Positions 56,566-64,000 of a DNA stretch of 64,000 nt are shown one piece after another. Numbering within the stretch: the first letter of the stretch is position 1; every line of letters starts with the position of its first letter. Origin of the DNA: Sphaerisporangium rhizosphaerae (GTDB lineage Bacteria > Actinomycetota > Actinomycetes > Streptosporangiales > Streptosporangiaceae). Where the stretch lies: positions 124,001-188,000 of the forward strand of contig NZ_JBHTCG010000013.1 in assembly GCF_042665155.1 (NCBI RefSeq), given 5' to 3'. A program made the translations under genes and the position numbers. Under the pieces are notes generated by a model. The model searched no databases and was not told the origin of the DNA. It saw nothing but the letters and a program-made list of their open reading frames with translations.

Positions 56566-57666
56566 ATGGACCGCGAGGAGCCGATGACCTCGGGTGGCGA
56601 GGACTTCGCCCGTCTCACCGACCCGTTCCGTCACGAACTGCTGGCCTACTGCTATCGCATGCTCGGTTCGGTGCACGATGCCGAGGACCTCGTGCAGGAG
56701 ACCCTGCTCCGTGCGTGGCGCTCCTACTCCGGTTTCCAGGGCCGGGCGTCGCTGCGTACCTGGCTGTACCGGATCGCGACCAACGTGTGCCTGAGAGCGC
56801 TCGAGAACCGCGGCCGGCGACCGCTCCCGTCCGGCCTGAACGGCCCGGCCGGGGATCCGGACACGCCTGTGGCCGTCGCGTCGTCCGAAGTGGCGTGGTT
56901 GCAGCCGATGCCCGACGTGCTGTTCGTCAGCGCGGCACCCGACCCCGCCTCGGTCGTCGCCTCCCGCGCGGGGATGCGCCTGGCCCTGATCGCCGCCCTG
57001 CAGTACCTCCCCGCCAGGCAACGCGCCGTGCTGATCCTGCGCGACGTGCTGGGGTGGCGGGCGTCCGAGGTCGCCGAGCTGTTCGAGGTCTCGGTCGCGA
57101 CGGTCAACAGCCTGCTGCAACGCGCCCGGGTACGCCTCGAAGAGGACACGCCGGGCGAGGACGAGCTCTTCGAGCCGACCGACCCCGGCCGGCGCGCGCT
57201 GCTCGACCGGTACGCCACCGCGTTCCAGAACGCCGACATCGCCGAGCTCATGCGACTCCTCACGGCCGACGCGGTGTTCGAGATGCCCCCGATCCCCACC
57301 TGGTTCGCCGGCCGCCGGACGATCGGGAGCTTCCTCGCCACCCGGGTACCCGCGACGCCCGAGGACCTCCGCATGGTCCCGGCCGCCGCCAACGGGCAGC
57401 CGGCGCTCGCCACCTACCGGCGCCACGATGACGGACTGCACCACGCGCACTCGATCCAGGTCTTCACCCTCGCCGAGGCACACATCGCCCGAGTGACCTC
57501 TTTTCATGACCTGACCCTGTTCGCGACGTTCGGCCTGCCCGGCGCCTTGCCCGAAGCGGGTCCTGCCGCGCCGACCGTGGCCGGGAACCGGACGAGCGGG
57601 GCTGGGAACCGGACGAGCGGCCCGGTGCGGCCGTGCGTCATCGCTTCGTCAGAGCGCCGACGCTGA
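56566..57666 (+). CDS. ECF sigma factor with C-terminal SnoaL-like domain
   Basis: A 366-residue RNA polymerase sigma factor of the long ECF type (SigJ/SigG-like). Sigma-2 lies at residues ~18-85 (LLAYCYRMLGSVHDAEDLVQ, SLRTWLYRIATNVCL) and sigma-4 at ~145-205 (LQYLPARQRAVLILRDVLGW, VATVNSLLQRARVRL). Residues ~215-335 form a SnoaL-like domain (YATAFQNADIAELMRLLTAD), which in such sigma factors tunes activity without a separate anti-sigma factor. The last 25 residues contain GNRTSG twice and are not family-like. It overlaps the next gene tail-to-tail by 29 bp. The divergent MFS-monooxygenase pair is a probable target. Confidence 0.9.
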   Translation: MDREEPMTSGGEDFARLTDPFRHELLAYCYRMLGSVHDAEDLVQETLLRAWRSYSGFQGRASLRTWLYRIATNVCLRALENRGRRPLPSGLNGPAGDPDTPVAVASSEVAWLQPMPDVLFVSAAPDPASVVASRAGMRLALIAALQYLPARQRAVLILRDVLGWRASEVAELFEVSVATVNSLLQRARVRLEEDTPGEDELFEPTDPGRRALLDRYATAFQNADIAELMRLLTADAVFEMPPIPTWFAGRRTIGSFLATRVPATPEDLRMVPAAANGQPALATYRRHDDGLHHAHSIQVFTLAEAHIARVTSFHDLTLFATFGLPGALPEAGPAAPTVAGNRTSGAGNRTSGPVRPCVIASSERRR

Positions 57667-58579
57667 GCAGGAAGTCTCCGCCGTTCTCGTCGGCTCCGGC
57701 CATGACCGACGCCTGGCGCCGGCCGTCGCTCGCGATCGCCCAGAAGGTGAGTTGGACGGTTCCCCGCGCGGTCCGGCAGGTCTGGACGGCCGGGTCGAGC
57801 TCGGCGGTGTTGCCGCGTGCGGTCAGCGTCCAGTCGCACCCGTCGGCGGTGCGGGCCGTCACGGTGCTCCTTCGGCCGCTCGTGAACGTGACGAGCCCCT
57901 GCTGCGGCGTCTGCACGGATCGCACCTGGCCGTCGGGGTCGGTGTAGCGCGTGGTGAGCACGTTCACGCGCGACCGCGGGTCGGACGCGTCGTACTGCCA
58001 GGATCCCGGGAAGACCTTCCGCGCCTGCGCCCACGCGTGGCCTGCGACCTTGGTGCGGCTGCCCTGGTCGAGGCGGAACTCGTAGTCGCCGGTCGGCTGG
58101 TGGCTGACGGCCACGATGCTCTCCCGCTCCCGCTCCCGGTCCCCGGACAGGGAGACCGACCACTTGGTGATGGTGTACGCCGAGCCGATGACGTGGTTGA
58201 AGCAGTACTGGGACGGGGAGTCGAGCTCCAGCGAGGTGGGGAGCACCGCGAACGTCCACGTGCACCCCTGGTCGGTGTGGCCCGTGATCCTGCCGCCGGC
58301 CGCCTTGGAGAACACGATGGTCCCGATCTGCGGAACCTGGATCGACGGGCCCGGACGGCAGCTCGTGCTCGTGTCCGGGCAGCTGATGACCGCGATGTTC
58401 CGCATGCTCTCGCGTACGGGCTGGTCGTAGTTCCACGTTCCCAGGTACTCGCGCCCGCTCCACGCCTGCGCCTGTGTCTGTGCCTGTGCCGGCCCGGGTG
58501 CCGCCACGCCGATCGCGGTCCATGTCGCCAAGCCCAGGGCCATCAGCGGTGCCAGGGCGGTGAAACGCCTGATGAGCAT
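57638..58579 (-). CDS. Hypothetical secreted protein with two internal repeats
   Basis: A 313-residue exported protein of unknown family. The signal peptide ends near AQAQ (residues 31-34). Two related ~130-residue domains follow: REYLGTWNYDQPVRESMRN ... TIVFSKAAGGRITGHTDQGC, then KVFPGSWQYDASDPRSRVN ... LVTFTSGRRSTVTARTADGC. Both end with a second cysteine (QYCFNHV, QTCRTARGT). The pattern suggests two disulfide-closed beta domains. The role is unknown. It converges on and overlaps the ECF sigma gene. Confidence 0.75.
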   Translation of the reverse strand: MLIRRFTALAPLMALGLATWTAIGVAAPGPAQAQTQAQAWSGREYLGTWNYDQPVRESMRNIAVISCPDTSTSCRPGPSIQVPQIGTIVFSKAAGGRITGHTDQGCTWTFAVLPTSLELDSPSQYCFNHVIGSAYTITKWSVSLSGDRERERESIVAVSHQPTGDYEFRLDQGSRTKVAGHAWAQARKVFPGSWQYDASDPRSRVNVLTTRYTDPDGQVRSVQTPQQGLVTFTSGRRSTVTARTADGCDWTLTARGNTAELDPAVQTCRTARGTVQLTFWAIASDGRRQASVMAGADENGGDFLLSVGALTKR

Positions 58580-58938
58580 GATTTCCTCCTCTGTGTTCGA
58601 GGCTGCTGTGTTCGGGGCTGCTGTGTTCGGGGCTGCCCAGGAACCTACGGCCGGCCGGTGATGTGCTTCGTCGCCCCTGCGTCCCCTTCGGAGCTACTCC
58701 CGGCGTCGTAGATCCGCCGATCCTCATCCCCGTGACGTACGCACCCGCCGAGCCTGGCCCGCCGTCACCCGGGGTCATCCGCCGATCCTCATCCCGCGAC
58801 GTACGCACCTGCCGTCGCCCGGGGCCATCCGCTACTTTGGGAGGCGGACCGATTCGTCGATGGCCCGGGCGTGCCGCTGAAAGCGCCCATCGTGATGTGC
58901 CTTCATCTCCTCCGCGCCGGAGCGCCTCGCACCCTGCG
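58580..58938. other. 359-bp intergenic region with ~65-bp duplicated segment
   Basis: After the 15-bp repeats, a ~65-bp unit starting atccgccgatcctcatccc occurs at about 58712 and 58777, with diverged ends. No gene was recognised; a long frame through the region lacks family similarity before 58939. Confidence 0.6.
58591..58635. repeat. 15-bp tandem repeat, three copies
   Basis: CTGTGTTCGAGGCTG and two copies of CTGTGTTCGGGGCTG stand head to tail immediately upstream of the secreted protein gene, overlapping its likely promoter. Confidence 0.9.
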
Positions 58939-59460
58939 GTGAGCGGGCGCGCCGTACGGGTCCGCACCCGTGAAGACCTGCGAACCGAGCGGCGGCGACG
59001 CCCGCCGCGCTGCCTGGGACACCTGACGGCCGCGCCCCTCTGGCCGCTGCACGGGGTCAATCTCGGGACCCTGCTCCGCACGTGCGACGCCGTCGGCGCC
59101 TGCCTGGCCGTACCGCGCCTGCCATGGGTGCCCGAGGCGCTCCGCCGCGGGAACACGCTGCGCCACCCCGCCTGCGTGCACTGGGTGGGCGACCCGCTGG
59201 ACTGGCTCGCCCGGCAGCGGTCGGCCGGAACCCGAGTGCTCGGTGTCGAACTGGCCGAAGACGCGATACGGCTGGCGGACCTGCCCATGTCACGTCAGCC
59301 GACCATCGCGCTCCTCGGCCACGAGAGCGACGGCATCCCGCCCGAGGCGCTCGACCTGCTCGACCAGGTGGTGGAGATCCCGATGATCGGCACCGGAGCC
59401 AGCCTCAACGTCGCGGTCGCCGCCTCCCTCGTCCTGTACAAACTGGCCGGCTTCGCCTGA
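58939..59460 (+). CDS. SpoU/TrmH-family RNA 2'-O-methyltransferase
   Basis: A 173-residue SPOUT-fold RNA methyltransferase. Motif 1 includes LHGVNLGTLLRTCDAVG, motif 2 ALLGHESDGIPPEALDLLDQ, and motif 3 VVEIPMIGTGASLNVAVAAS, which form the knotted SAM site. The likely start is GTG 58939 (VSGRAVRVRTREDL), since sequence before it looks non-coding. The NLGTLLRTCDA motif places the enzyme with ribose 2'-O-methyltransferases; the RNA target is unknown. Confidence 0.87.
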   Translation: MSGRAVRVRTREDLRTERRRRPPRCLGHLTAAPLWPLHGVNLGTLLRTCDAVGACLAVPRLPWVPEALRRGNTLRHPACVHWVGDPLDWLARQRSAGTRVLGVELAEDAIRLADLPMSRQPTIALLGHESDGIPPEALDLLDQVVEIPMIGTGASLNVAVAASLVLYKLAGFA

Positions 59461-59636
59461 CACGCCCCGATCGGTTCGCCTGATCGTCGGCGCCAGGTCG
59501 TCAGCGTCGAATCTCGTGGACCCGTTGAAGGGAGAAGGCGGGCTGACCAGGGGTTTTGTCACATATCGCGGGGCTGTCCGGTCTGAGCTGGTGCACGGCC
59601 GGAAGGAGCCGGCCACCGTCACGCGAAGGAAGCCTG

Positions 59637-60077
59637 ATGAGCACCGATCACGCCCACGCCCACCACCTCGAGAACCCCGACAAGAGCGGGCCGCCGCCGA
59701 AGATCGACGTGGTCGCCACCGTGCCGGGGGCGCCGCCCGCGCCGGAGGGGGCCGAGGCGATGACGATCCTGGTCACGTTGCCGCCGAACAGCCCCGGCGC
59801 GCCGCCGCACCGGCACTCCGGGCCCGCCTTCGGATACGTGGTCAAGGGAGCCATCAACTTCGAGCTCGAAGGCGAGCCCGTGCGGGTCGTCCCGGCGGGC
59901 GAGGCGTTCTGGGAGCCCGGCGGGGACGTGATCCACTACCAGGACGGCAACCACCTGGCCGAGGAGGAGTCGGCGTTCGTGGTGACGATGTTCTGCGCGC
60001 CCGGGCAGCCGATGCTGACCGTGGTCGAGCCGGAGGAACTGGAAGCCCGGCGCGACCGCCGCGCGCCGCGGCCATGA
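59637..60077 (+). CDS. Cupin-domain protein
   Basis: A 146-residue protein with a single cupin beta-barrel. The metal-binding segment is PPHRHSGPAFGYVVKGA and the second motif PAGEAFWEPGGDVIHY. The N terminus is His-rich (MSTDHAHAHHL). GAAGGAAG precedes the ATG. The stop overlaps the ATG of a second cupin gene, so the two are coupled. Enzymatic role unknown. Confidence 0.87.
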   Translation: MSTDHAHAHHLENPDKSGPPPKIDVVATVPGAPPAPEGAEAMTILVTLPPNSPGAPPHRHSGPAFGYVVKGAINFELEGEPVRVVPAGEAFWEPGGDVIHYQDGNHLAEEESAFVVTMFCAPGQPMLTVVEPEELEARRDRRAPRP

Positions 60078-60400
60078 CGAAGATCTCGCTCAACGCGGTC
60101 GTCCGCGACCTGCTCACCCACGCCCGTGCGGCCGGCAGCGGTCGCGACGCCACCACCGTCCACGGCGGGCACGACCGTTCGCTGCGGCAGACCGTCATCG
60201 CACTGCGGCAGGGCGAACACATCCACGAGCACGAGCATCCCGGCGAGGTCACCGTGCACGTGCTGTACGGATGGGCGCGGCTCGTCGCCGGGCCCGACTC
60301 CTGGGACGGGCAGCCGGGCGACCTGCTCGTCATGCCCCGACGCCGCCACCGCGTGGAGGCCGTACAGGACTGCGCACTCCTGTTCACCGCCGCACGCTGA
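60074..60400 (+). CDS. Small cupin protein
   Basis: A 108-residue one-domain cupin translationally coupled (ATGA) to the preceding cupin gene. Motif 1 is EHIHEHEHPGEVTVHVLYG and motif 2 PGDLLVMPRRRHRVEAVQD. The many histidines suggest a metal-binding or LuxR-associated sensor cupin. The gene ends 13 bp before a terminator hairpin. Confidence 0.85.
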   Translation: MTKISLNAVVRDLLTHARAAGSGRDATTVHGGHDRSLRQTVIALRQGEHIHEHEHPGEVTVHVLYGWARLVAGPDSWDGQPGDLLVMPRRRHRVEAVQDCALLFTAAR

Positions 60401-60412
60401 ACCCGGCGTCAA

Positions 60413-60440
60413 AGGCGGGAACCGGCCTCGGTTCCCGCCT
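60413..60440. terminator. Bidirectional hairpin terminator, 11-bp perfect stem
   Basis: AGGCGGGAACC (60413-60423) pairs with GGTTCCCGCCT (60430-60440) around GGCCTC, between the convergent small cupin and NmrA-like genes. Confidence 0.88.
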
Positions 60441-60494
60441 CGGTGTTCCCGAGCGGCCAGGCCCTCGGCGGCGGCGGTGTGAGGCAGAGGATGG

Positions 60495-61229
60495 TCAGCG
60501 CGCGAGCCACTCCCGGTAGGTGGTCGTGGCGATCACGGCGCCGTCCTTGGCGAGGAGGGCGTCGCCACGCGCGGCGGCGTACATGCCGGCGCTGTCATCG
60601 ATGACGACGGCGCGGCGGTCGCCGCGGGCGGCGAGAGCGAGCCTGCCCAGCTCGTCGAGCGGGAGAACCTCCGGACCGGCGATGTCCCGGGTGCCGCGCA
60701 ACGGTGCGTTCACGCTGACGTCGGCCACGACCCGGGCGACGTCGTCCGCGGCGATGGGCTGCATGAGCGTGGCGGGCAGGCGGACGGTGTGCTCGTCGGA
60801 GGTCCAGGACATCACCGTGTCGATGAACTCGAAGAACTGCGTGGCACGCACGATCGAGTACGGCACGGGGCCCGCCTTCACCATGTCCTCCTCCAGCACT
60901 TTCGCCCGGTAGTAGACCAGATCGGGCACCAGGTCGACGCCCACGATCGACAGGATGACCGCGTGCCCGACACCGGCCGCCTCGGCGGCCTCCAGCAGGT
61001 TGCCCATGGTCGTCTCGAAGAAGGCGGGGGAGGCGTCGCCGAAGGTCCGCGGCTTGGTCAGGTTGACCACGACGTCAACGCCGCTCAACGCCTCCGGCAG
61101 GCCCTGCCCGCTGAGCAGGTCCACCCCGCTGGACCTCGCGTGCGACACCGCCTCGTGCCCGTCCGCGTTCAGCATCTTGACCACCCGGGCCCCGATGAGG
61201 CCGGTCCCCCCGATGACAGCGATCTTCAT
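60495..61229 (-). CDS. NmrA-like / atypical SDR NAD(P)-binding protein
   Basis: A 244-residue Rossmann-fold protein. The glycine motif is VIGGTGLIGARVV. The family features NLLEAAEAAGVGHAVILSIV and YYRAKVLEEDMVKAGPVPYS place it with NmrA-like or atypical short-chain reductases, which sense or reduce with NADPH. The start is ATG 61229. It is divergent from a MarR regulator across a 420-bp repeat-filled gap and may be its target. Confidence 0.88.
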   Translation of the reverse strand: MKIAVIGGTGLIGARVVKMLNADGHEAVSHARSSGVDLLSGQGLPEALSGVDVVVNLTKPRTFGDASPAFFETTMGNLLEAAEAAGVGHAVILSIVGVDLVPDLVYYRAKVLEEDMVKAGPVPYSIVRATQFFEFIDTVMSWTSDEHTVRLPATLMQPIAADDVARVVADVSVNAPLRGTRDIAGPEVLPLDELGRLALAARGDRRAVVIDDSAGMYAAARGDALLAKDGAVIATTTYREWLAR

Positions 61230-61433
61230 TTCCCCCGGCCTTCCTCTGGCTCTCAAACTTCTCGTACCCAACTGCCCACGCCGGCCCGCGTACGCGCTCG
61301 AACCCGAAGTGCTCCTGTTACCCGATGACCCTCGTCGGATCCGCGTACGCGATCGTCCGCGAAGTGCTCCTGGTAGCCGACGCCCCCACGTCCGACCCGC
61401 GTACGCGCTCGGACGTGCAGGGTCGTCCCGTCC

Positions 61434-61557
61434 GCGGAACCGGACGTGCAGTGCCGTCTCGCCCGCGGAACCGGACGTGCAGTGCCGTCTCGCCCGCGGA
61501 ACCGGACGTGCAGTGCCGTCTCGCCCGCGGAACCGGACGTGCAGTGCCGTCTCGTCC
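61434..61557. repeat. 31-bp tandem repeat, four copies
   Basis: The unit begins gcggaaccggacgtgcagtg. Copies start at 61434, 61465, 61496 and 61527, nearly identical, with degraded partial copies on both sides. There are no spacers, so this is a minisatellite and not a CRISPR array. Confidence 0.92.
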
Positions 61558-61599
61558 CCCCAACCGGACGATCACGCGGTCGGTAACGGTTTCGAGCTA

Positions 61600-61621
61600 G
61601 TATCAATCGATACCGTATTGA
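61600..61621. promoter_or_regulatory. MarR-type operator upstream of the MarR gene
   Basis: GTATC (61600-61604) / GATAC (61609-61613) and TCAAT (61603-61607) / ATTGA (61617-61621) are interlocking inverted repeats in AT-rich DNA 28 bp before the ATG. Autoregulation is the likely role. Confidence 0.7.
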
Positions 61622-61649
61622 ACGAACAGATACCAGGTAGTGTTCTCCC

Positions 61650-62135
61650 ATGGCCGCCGACAAGCCCCACGGTCCCACCGCCCCGCGTGCCACCGGCCGT
61701 CCTGGGGACGCCTCGCCGTTCGCCCTCGGCCTGCTGCTGCGCCGGGCGCACTGGCGCGCCGCCGCGGCGGCCACGGAGGCGCTCCGGCCGCTCGGCATCG
61801 AGCTGCGGCATTTCGCCGTCCTGCTGGTGCTGGTCGACCACGGGCCCACCCCGCAGAGGGACCTGGTGACGGCGACAGGCTCGGACAAGGCGGGCATCAT
61901 GCGCGTGGTGGACGACCTGGAGCAAAGGGGACTGGCCGTACGCAAAACCGTGCCGGGGGACCGGCGGGTACGAGCCGTCGAGATCACCCCCCAAGGCCTC
62001 GAACTCTTCGACGCGGCCCACGTGGCGGCGCAGTCCCTGACCGAACGCCTGGTCGCCGAACTGACCCCCGAAGAGGCCGACCAACTCAAGCACCTGCTCA
62101 CCCGCGTCGCCTACCCCACCGACGATCAGACTTAA
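61650..62135 (+). CDS. MarR-family transcriptional regulator
   Basis: A 161-residue winged-helix regulator. The DNA-binding core is LRHFAVLLVLVDHGPTPQRD, the recognition helix region SDKAGIMRVVDDLEQRGLAV, and the wing PGDRRVRAVEITPQG. The first 25 residues are a Pro/Ala-rich leader. It probably represses itself and the divergent NmrA-like gene. Operator repeats lie immediately upstream. Confidence 0.92.
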   Translation: MAADKPHGPTAPRATGRPGDASPFALGLLLRRAHWRAAAAATEALRPLGIELRHFAVLLVLVDHGPTPQRDLVTATGSDKAGIMRVVDDLEQRGLAVRKTVPGDRRVRAVEITPQGLELFDAAHVAAQSLTERLVAELTPEEADQLKHLLTRVAYPTDDQT

Positions 62136-62213
62136 GCGGCTCCGAGGTGCTCGCCGCCCACCCGACTCGGCACGCACCGCGGTTTGTCGGTGGGGGGATC
62201 TACTGTCCCGGCC

Positions 62214-63542
62214 ATGACCTCAGCGACGCAGGCGTACACCTACGCCGCGCCTTCCTCCCTTGTCGACGGTCGTCTCGGGTTGGCGACCTCCGGTGGGCGT
62301 GCCCTGTCCGGCCCTGCCGTGGCGCCCCGGTTCTTCAGCGGCGTGGTGACCCAGGCGGCGCCCGCCGCGGCGGGCCTGCTCGGCGTCGCCGATGTGGCGC
62401 TGGCCCGCTACCACCAGCCCCAGGCGCGGCCCGGCTGGGTGCGGGACCCGGTGGTGACGTGCGATGGAGACCGGTTGCGGTTGGAGTCCTTCTCGGCCTG
62501 CGGCGGGGTGTACGCCCGGCTCGATCTGCTGAACGGCGCGCTCGACGGCGAGGTGCTCGACCGGGGCACCACCAACGTCGACGTGAACGCGCCGCTCCGC
62601 GAGGCGCTGGCGCGCATCGGCGCGCGCGACCCGTTGCACCTGGGGGTGGGCCTCGACGAGCTGGTCGTGACCACGATGGACGGCGCGGTGGTGGAGAAGA
62701 AGGTCCCGCTGCCCGAACGCTGGTTGCGCGGGTTCGCCGAGGTGCAGGTCATCGCCTCGGGCATGGACCAGCGCGGTGCGCTGACCGGCATGGCGGCGGT
62801 GCGGTTCCTGCGCGGGCTGCCCAAGAAGGGCACGGTGTGGGTGGCGCAGGCGGGGCGTGAGCTGAAGGTGTCCGACCGTCAGATGCCGGGCTCGGTCCAG
62901 CTCGCCGGCCCCAACCGGCTCGGCACCCTCCTGCCGTTGCTGCGCTTCGCGAAGTCCCTGCGGGTGTACGGCCCGGCCGACGCCGCCTCCAGCGCCTGGG
63001 AGCTGGAGCTTCCCGGCATGCGCTACACCCTCACCCTCTCGCCCGAGCGCTGGCGCGGCTTCTCCGGCGAGGGCGCGGTGCTCGACGACCTGGCCACCGG
63101 CGAGGCCGAGAACGACGCCGACGTGGTCGGCATGCTGCTGAACTTCGAGCCCGAAGTCGAGATCGGCCTGCTGGCCGCCCGGGCGGGCATCCCCGCCGAC
63201 CGGGTGCGGGCCGCGCTGACGCGGCTCGGCGCCGCCGGCCGGGTCGGCTACGACTTGGCCGAGGCCGCCCACTTCCACCGTGAGCTGCCCTACGACAAGG
63301 ACAACGTGATCCTGCTCAACCCGCGGCTGGCCAAGGCGCGCAAGCTCGTCGATGCGGGCGCCGTTCGCCTCGAAGGCGAGTCGGCCACCGTCCACACCTC
63401 GGGCGGCGCGCGCCGGGTCTCGCTGGCCGACGGCTCCTGCACCTGCGAGTGGTGGTGGGACCATCGCGGCTCCCGCGGGCCGTGCAAACACGTGCTGGCC
63501 GCCCGCATCGTCGCCCGCGCCGCCGTGGAGGTCTCCCGATGA
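62214..63542 (+). CDS. SWIM zinc-finger domain protein
   Basis: A 442-residue cytoplasmic protein. The last ~45 residues contain a SWIM zinc finger: CTCEWWWDHRGSRGPCKH gives CxC...CxH. The larger N-terminal part is an actinomycete-specific conserved region (PRFFSGVVTQAAPAAAGLLG near the start). SWIM fingers bind DNA or proteins. ATG 62214 was chosen by family start. The stop overlaps the ATG of a DUF6493-like gene (ATGA). In other actinomycetes this pair precedes genes for AAA/MoxR ATPase and VWA-domain proteins; here the window ends first. Confidence 0.88.
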   Translation: MTSATQAYTYAAPSSLVDGRLGLATSGGRALSGPAVAPRFFSGVVTQAAPAAAGLLGVADVALARYHQPQARPGWVRDPVVTCDGDRLRLESFSACGGVYARLDLLNGALDGEVLDRGTTNVDVNAPLREALARIGARDPLHLGVGLDELVVTTMDGAVVEKKVPLPERWLRGFAEVQVIASGMDQRGALTGMAAVRFLRGLPKKGTVWVAQAGRELKVSDRQMPGSVQLAGPNRLGTLLPLLRFAKSLRVYGPADAASSAWELELPGMRYTLTLSPERWRGFSGEGAVLDDLATGEAENDADVVGMLLNFEPEVEIGLLAARAGIPADRVRAALTRLGAAGRVGYDLAEAAHFHRELPYDKDNVILLNPRLAKARKLVDAGAVRLEGESATVHTSGGARRVSLADGSCTCEWWWDHRGSRGPCKHVLAARIVARAAVEVSR

Positions 63543-64000
63543 CCCTCTGGACGGAGATCCGCGAGCTGGTCACGCGCAACCAGGTCACCCGCCTGGCCGA
63601 CCGTCTGGTCACGCTCAGCGAGGAGGAACGCGCGGAGCTGGGCGGGCGGTTGCCCGGCCTGGTCAAGGAGCTGCGCAGCGCCCGCACCGAGCAGGTGCGC
63701 GCCGAGCATCCCGACGACTTCGAGGAGATGGCCTCCTGGGAGGTCGGCGACCTGCTCGACGAACTGGCCGGCGCGCTGCTGCTGACCGGTGTCGGCGTCA
63801 TCACCGGCCCGGCGGCCGCGGTGACGTGGATGACGAGCCGCGACGTCAACCGCCGCTGGGCCGAGGAGATCGACGTGGCCCAGGTGTGCAGGGTGGCGGC
63901 GAGCCGCCCCCTGGAGTGGCGCCGCGACGTCGCGGTGCGGCTGGCCCAGCGGGTGCGCCGTCCCGCCGACCGCATCGCGCCGCCGGCCGTGGCGCTGCTG
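63539..64000 (+). CDS. DUF6493-like protein, 5' part
   Basis: Cut by the right edge; 154 codons are visible and no stop is reached. It begins MTLWTEIRELVTRNQVTRLA and continues through LSEEERAELGGRLPGLVKEL, a hallmark of DUF6493-type, HEAT-like helical proteins that follow SWIM genes. The ATG overlaps the SWIM stop, so the two are coupled. The fold assignment is from this context and N-terminal pattern, not from a full sequence. Confidence 0.75.
   Translation, partial: MTLWTEIRELVTRNQVTRLADRLVTLSEEERAELGGRLPGLVKELRSARTEQVRAEHPDDFEEMASWEVGDLLDELAGALLLTGVGVITGPAAAVTWMTSRDVNRRWAEEIDVAQVCRVAASRPLEWRRDVAVRLAQRVRRPADRIAPPAVALL

Larger units (their letters stand above)
61230..61649. other. 420-bp divergent intergenic region with minisatellite
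   Basis: It contains diverged ~60-bp segments with gaagtgctcctg (near 61305 and 61359), the 31-bp array at 61434-61557 and a MarR-type operator at 61600-61621. No gene was recognised. Confidence 0.75.

Noticed and set aside
58663..58938. Long N-terminal extension of the SpoU-type methyltransferase
   Set aside because: The sequence is repeat-derived and Arg/Pro-rich; family similarity begins after the GTG at 58939.
61434..61557. Possible CRISPR array
   Set aside because: The 31-bp units are contiguous with no unique spacers and no cas genes are nearby.

Overview
The window reads as chromosomal DNA of a high-GC actinomycete, most likely from the Streptosporangiales (Nonomuraea/Streptosporangium-like). 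The grounds are very strong G/C bias at third codon positions, frequent GTG starts, ATGA/GTGA start-stop overlaps, a class I lysyl-tRNA synthetase, a PF04672-type methyltransferase, DUF6461 and DUF4383 proteins, an nSTAND1-related kinase with WD40 repeats, and secreted carbohydrate-active enzymes with a CBM2 module. No rRNA, tRNA, CRISPR array, insertion sequence or prophage was recognised. The placement is inferred from gene content, not from a search.

Layout. 1-6.4 kb: corrinoid genes (3' end of cbiD, cobG, a cobalamin riboswitch, cobN). 6.4-14.7 kb: GH15 trehalase-like enzyme, nucleotidyltransferase, an ArsR/CDF zinc-cobalt efflux operon on a leaderless promoter, a variant beta-carbonic anhydrase, a phytase-like secreted protein, and a TetR/membrane-protein pair sharing an operator. 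14.7-22.1 kb: BNR sialidase-like protein, AA10-CBM2 lytic polysaccharide monooxygenase, a P-loop-less uridine-kinase-like protein, asnB and a Zur-like regulator. 22.4-26.6 kb: two small hypothetical genes, lysS and a SAM methyltransferase, closed by a strong hairpin. 26.7-34.6 kb: seven-gene operon (oligopeptide-type ABC importer, double GNAT, murQ) that looks like a muropeptide or amino-sugar-peptide recycling unit. 34.7-38.3 kb: Ser/Thr kinase fused to an nSTAND1-like tail and WD40 repeats.

38.4-45 kb: GNAT, DUF488, zinc alcohol dehydrogenase, then a stress cluster (DUF4383, DUF2795, hemerythrin) in which all three genes have SigB/SigF-type promoters, then an epimerase and a DUF523-DUF1722 protein. 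45-48 kb: azoreductase behind two nested palindromes, and an aldo/keto reductase divergent from a MmyB-like regulator. 48-58.6 kb: Cys-rich lipoprotein with a duplicated domain, M23 peptidase, GT4 glycosyltransferase, GH92 mannosidase with no usable start codon, monooxygenase and MFS exporter divergent from an ECF sigma factor with a SnoaL tail, and a secreted two-repeat protein. 58.9-64 kb: SpoU-type methyltransferase, two cupins, an NmrA-like reductase and a MarR regulator separated by a 31-bp minisatellite, and the start of a SWIM/DUF6493 operon cut by the window edge.

Systems level. Much of the window is local regulator-target pairing with visible operators (ArsR-CDF, TetR-membrane protein, MarR-reductase, MmyB-oxidoreductase, sigma-MFS). 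Many intergenic regions carry short GC-rich tandem repeats of 15 to 42 bp. The least conventional items are the kinase/nSTAND1 chimera, the importer-GNAT-MurQ operon, the SigB-type stress island, the duplicated-domain lipoprotein, the start-less GH92 gene and the SWIM/DUF6493 operon at the right edge.
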